Below are positions 5,830-8,405 of a DNA stretch of 8,405 nt, piece by piece. Positions within the stretch are counted from its first letter, which is position 1. Every line of letters starts with the position of its first letter. The notes under the pieces are model-generated. The model was not told where the DNA came from and did no database searches. It saw only the letters and a list, made by a program, of their open reading frames with translations. The stretch lies in NCBI GenBank assembly GCA_903789505.1, contig CAIFEU010000115.1, positions 1 through 8,405 of the forward strand, written 5' to 3'. Source of the stretch: an uncultured Coriobacteriales bacterium (GTDB taxonomy: Bacteria > Actinomycetota > Coriobacteriia > Coriobacteriales > UMGS124). The translations under genes and the position numbers were made by a program.

Positions 5830-7191
5830 ATGACAACCGTCCTTGGCATCATAGTCGCGCTTCTCATCCTCACGCTCCTGATTCTCGTGCATGAGGCCGC
5901 GCACACGCTCACGGCGCGGCTCTGCGGGATGAGGGTGACAGAGCTGTTCGTTGGACTGCCCTACGGACCTCGGTTCACGTGGCGCAGCCCCCGCTCGGGC
6001 ATACGCTTCGGCTTCTCGTTTGCCCTGCTTGGCGGGTACACGAAGATCTCGGGCATGTCCTATCAGCGCGACGAGCGCCTCGAACGGGCACTGGCGGTCG
6101 TGAACGGTCGTGGCGAGGTCGAAGTCGGCCAGGTCGCGCGTTCCCTGGACGTGACCGACGACGAGGCGGGCATCCTTCTGGACTCCCTCGCGGACATCGG
6201 CTCGATAGAGCCCTGCGTCCCGGAGCGTGGGGCGCTGCGCGGGCTGCCGACGTCGTTTCGAACCGTGGCCCGGGACGCCCGGGGCCTGACCGTCTACGAC
6301 CGAGGCCACGACTTCGGCCTGGAGGGCTCGCCCGCGGCGGGAGAGCCGAGACCCGGCGATGACGCGCAGGCGATGATCGACTCCGACCTCGCGAGGACCT
6401 ATGACGGGGCAGGCTTCTGGAAGCGAGCGATCACGCTCCTGGCGGGAATCATCTCCAACCTGCTGCTGGCCATCCTCCTGGTCATGGCGTTCTACATGTT
6501 CCACGGCGTCAGCACGGTCTCGCCCTACATCGCGCAGGTGACGCAGGGCTCCGAGGCGGAGGCAGCCGGAATCCGCGCGGGCGACGCGCTGCTGAGCGTC
6601 GACGGCGTCGACGTCTCCGCCAGCTACCAGGACGTCAGCCAGGCGCTGTCGACGGCGGTCGCGTCAGGGCGGAGCTTCGAGGTCACGTACCTGCGCGACG
6701 GCGAGTCGCACCAGACCACCGCCGACCCTGCCGAGTCCGACGGGTCGGGGATGTTCGGCGTGACGTACTCCTACACGACCGTCCGCTATGGCCCGGTCGA
6801 CGCGGCGCGGGCCGCCCTGAGCTATGCCGGGTACGTCGCCTCGGCTATCGTTGAGCTGCTGGTGCCGTCGCACACGATGGACGTGCTGCAGCAATCCTCG
6901 GGAATCATCGGCGTCGTCATGATTTCGGGCAAGGCAGCCAGCGAAGGGGCATGGCAGGTCGTCTCCCTGATGGCGGCGCTGAGCCTGTCGCTGGGCTGGA
7001 TGAACCTGCTTCCGTTCCCGCCGCTGGACGGCGGGAAGCTGCTGATCGAGGTCATTCAGGCGGTGACCCGCCGCAGGGTCTCGAACCGGGTGCAGATGGC
7101 CCTGTCGGCAGTCGGAATGGCACTCATGATCGCGCTGTTCGTGTTCATGATAGGAATGGACGTCTCGCGCATCGCCGACGGGACGTACTCG
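5830..7191 (+). CDS. rseP: M50 site-2 protease (RseP/Rip1 type) with an extra cytoplasmic domain; the stop codon TGA follows at 7192-7194
   Basis: This 454-residue intramembrane zinc protease belongs to the family that cuts anti-sigma factors and other single-pass proteins inside the membrane. The first membrane segment (about 3-20) leads into HEAAH (21-25), the zinc-binding HExxH motif with Ala where many relatives have Gly. GGYTKISGM (68-76) matches the family GGYVK/PGM element. FWKRAITLLAGIISNLLLAI (196-215) is the second membrane segment; the usual AGP has become AGI, while Asn210 is kept. One PDZ domain spans about 229-300. NLLPFPPLDGG (392-402) supplies the third zinc ligand, Asp400, and a last membrane segment lies at about 423-444. 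Residues 77-195 between GGYTKISGM and FWKRA are far longer than in typical one-PDZ relatives, and 82-130 resembles a winged helix (see findings). The gene follows dxr by 69 bases and ends at ispG, a common order. The substrate cannot be told. Confidence 0.93.
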
Positions 7192-7208
7192 TGACGTCGG
7201 ATCTCCGT

Positions 7209-7214
7209 GGAGGG
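7209..7214 (+). promoter_or_regulatory. Probable ribosome binding site of ispG
   Basis: GGAGGG is the only strong Shine-Dalgarno sequence in the gap. It abuts ATG 7215 (spacing 0, too close) and lies 12 bases before ATG 7227 (rather long). A GTG at 7191 overlapping the protease stop as GTGA is a third in-frame choice, with only a weak GGGA upstream. Confidence 0.5.
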
Positions 7215-7226
7215 ATGGGAACGAAC

Positions 7227-8405
7227 ATGGGCTCTTTCACGAACGGCTCGGACCTTGACGGCAGCCCGACGGGCACACAGCGCCCGTCCGCGGTACCCGC
7301 CTCGAGTGCGGCTGGCACGTCTGTCGTGCCGGCGCGCTCTCTGACGAGGCGCCTGAGCGTCGGCGGGGTCACGCTGGGCGGGGGGGCGCCGGTTCGCGTC
7401 CAGTCCATGCTCACCGCCCCCACCGACGACCCCGCGGCGGCGCTCGCGCAGGCGCGCGAGCTCGTCGACGCCGGCTGCGAGCTGGTGCGCGCCGCCATCC
7501 CCCGCGCGCAGGCCCTGGACGGCTTCGAGCGCCTGTGCGCGGAGGCGGGCGTGCCCGTCATCGCCGACATACACTTCGACTACCGCCTCGCCATCGAGGC
7601 CGCGCGCAGGGGGGCGGCGGCGCTGCGCATCAATCCCGGCAACATCGGGTCGTGGGACCGGGTCGACGCCGTCATCGACGCCGCGGGCGAGGCGGGGATC
7701 CCGATCAGGATCGGCGTGAACGCCGGCTCGATCGACCGCGAACTCGACCGCAGGTGCGACATGACACTGCCGGACAAGCTGGTGAGCTCGGCGATGGGGT
7801 TCGTGCGCCACTTCCGCGAGCGCGGGTTCGAGGACGTGGTGCTTTCGGCGAAGGCCCACGACGTCAACGTGACGGTGGAGACCTACGAGCGTCTCTCGCG
7901 CGAGCTCCCCGACGTCCCCCTGCACCTGGGCGTGACCGAGGCGGGGACTCCCTCCCAGGGGACGATCAAGAGCGCAATCGGCATCGGCTGCCTGCTGCGC
8001 GAGGGGATCGGTGACACGTTCCGCGTCTCGCTGACCGCATCCCCCGTGGAGGAGATGCCCGTGGCGTGGGGCATCCTGTCTGCCCTGGGCATGAGGCGTC
8101 GCTCCCCGGAGCTCGTGAGCTGCCCCACCTGCGCCCGGTGCCAGGTCGAGATGATTCCGATTGCCCGCGAGGTGGAACGGCGCCTTTCAGGCATGAGCCT
8201 GCCCATATCGGTCGCCGTCATGGGCTGCGAGGTCAACGGCCCGGGCGAGGCGCGCGGGGCGGACATCGGGGTCGCCTGCGGACGCGGGTCGGGGGCGGTC
8301 TTCGTGGGCGACAGAATCGTCGCGCGCGCCCCCCAAGACCAGATCGTCGAGACCCTCTTTAGGGAGATAGAGTCGCGCTTCGCCCCCGCGCCGGGGGGGG
8401 GGGCG
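7227..8405 (+). CDS. ispG: 4-hydroxy-3-methylbut-2-enyl diphosphate synthase, flavodoxin/ferredoxin type (partial, 3' end outside window)
   Basis: IspG (GcpE) turns 2-C-methyl-D-erythritol 2,4-cyclodiphosphate into HMBPP, the penultimate step of the MEP pathway, using a 4Fe-4S cluster. The visible 393 residues contain the TIM-barrel part, with VRVQSMLTAPTDD, PVIADIHFDYRLA, ALRINPGNIG, GVNAGSID, SAKAHDV and GVTEAGT. The C-terminal cluster domain holds cysteines 299 and 302 (SCPTCARC), Cys334 (VMGCEVNGPGEA) and Glu341. These match E. coli C270, C273, C305 and E312 at a constant offset of 29, so the protein has about 29 extra N-terminal residues, rich in Gly, Ser, Thr and Pro. The two-domain bacterial type is clear, without the plant insertion. 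ATG 7227 is a tentative start; 7215 and GTG 7191 are in frame. No stop occurs before the window edge, but by comparison only a few residues should be missing. It follows the protease gene directly, so Dxr and IspG flank the protease. Confidence 0.95.
   Translation, partial: MGSFTNGSDLDGSPTGTQRPSAVPASSAAGTSVVPARSLTRRLSVGGVTLGGGAPVRVQSMLTAPTDDPAAALAQARELVDAGCELVRAAIPRAQALDGFERLCAEAGVPVIADIHFDYRLAIEAARRGAAALRINPGNIGSWDRVDAVIDAAGEAGIPIRIGVNAGSIDRELDRRCDMTLPDKLVSSAMGFVRHFRERGFEDVVLSAKAHDVNVTVETYERLSRELPDVPLHLGVTEAGTPSQGTIKSAIGIGCLLREGIGDTFRVSLTASPVEEMPVAWGILSALGMRRRSPELVSCPTCARCQVEMIPIAREVERRLSGMSLPISVAVMGCEVNGPGEARGADIGVACGRGSGAVFVGDRIVARAPQDQIVETLFREIESRFAPAPGGGA
8393..8403 (+). repeat. Homopolymer run of 11 G in the 3' end of ispG
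   Basis: Eleven G residues in a row, read as Pro-Gly-Gly-Gly-Ala at the end of the visible ispG frame and two bases from the window edge. The run lies beyond the conserved cluster domain. Runs of this length are prone both to polymerase slippage and to sequencing or assembly error. Confidence 0.9.

Noticed and set aside
5053..6504. Open minus-strand frame of 483 codons opposite dxr and the protease
   Set aside because: It covers two confidently identified genes and their spacer. Its composition is that of a GC-driven shadow, with no recognisable domain.
7056..7925. Open minus-strand frame of 289 codons opposite the protease end and ispG
   Set aside because: It is antisense to conserved ispG coding sequence and has no family features.
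1..8405. Mobile elements, CRISPR arrays, tRNA or rRNA genes, defence genes
   Set aside because: I looked for direct repeats with regular spacing, terminal inverted repeats, transposase or integrase motifs and RNA-gene hallmarks. None was found, and the region is almost fully filled by core genes in a conserved order.

Overview
This window is an ordinary chromosomal housekeeping region. All genes lie on the + strand of a high-GC bacterium, and codon third positions are strongly G/C. The gene order (end of a probable rpsB, then tsf, pyrH, frr, uppS, cdsA, dxr, an M50 site-2 protease, ispG) is the classic translation-to-isoprenoid cluster of Gram-positive bacteria and Actinobacteria. High GC, use of the MEP isoprenoid route and the style of the proteins suggest an actinobacterium, perhaps of class Coriobacteriia (Olsenella/Atopobium-like). 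That placement is an inference; no rRNA or other strong taxonomic marker is present.

Layout. Bases 1-180 are the tail of the upstream gene, most likely ribosomal protein S2. Bases 181-360 form a structured spacer with three inverted repeats, one terminator-like, and a possible extended -10 promoter for tsf (361-1233). The tsf gene is closed by a strong intrinsic terminator (1314-1351). A new promoter with a good extended -10 (1388-1398) then starts a second unit: pyrH, frr, uppS, cdsA and dxr are packed with gaps of 0-5 nt or an 8-nt overlap. After a 69-nt gap come the M50 protease gene and ispG, which runs off the right edge.

How the genes work together. S2, EF-Ts and ribosome recycling factor serve translation. 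UMP kinase supplies UDP/UTP. Dxr and IspG catalyse the second and the penultimate steps of the MEP pathway, which makes the isoprenoid precursors that UppS condenses into undecaprenyl diphosphate, the cell-wall lipid carrier. CdsA makes CDP-diacylglycerol for phospholipids. The RseP/Rip-type intramembrane protease cuts membrane proteins, typically anti-sigma factors, in envelope stress signalling. The second unit is therefore mainly an envelope-building operon.

I found no RNA gene, mobile element, CRISPR array or wholly new system. The most unusual element is an extra cytoplasmic segment of about 120 residues in the M50 protease, part of which reads like a small winged-helix domain. Other points worth a look are an 11-base G run in the last codons of ispG, the structured rpsB-tsf spacer, and extra N-terminal tails on CdsA, Dxr and IspG.
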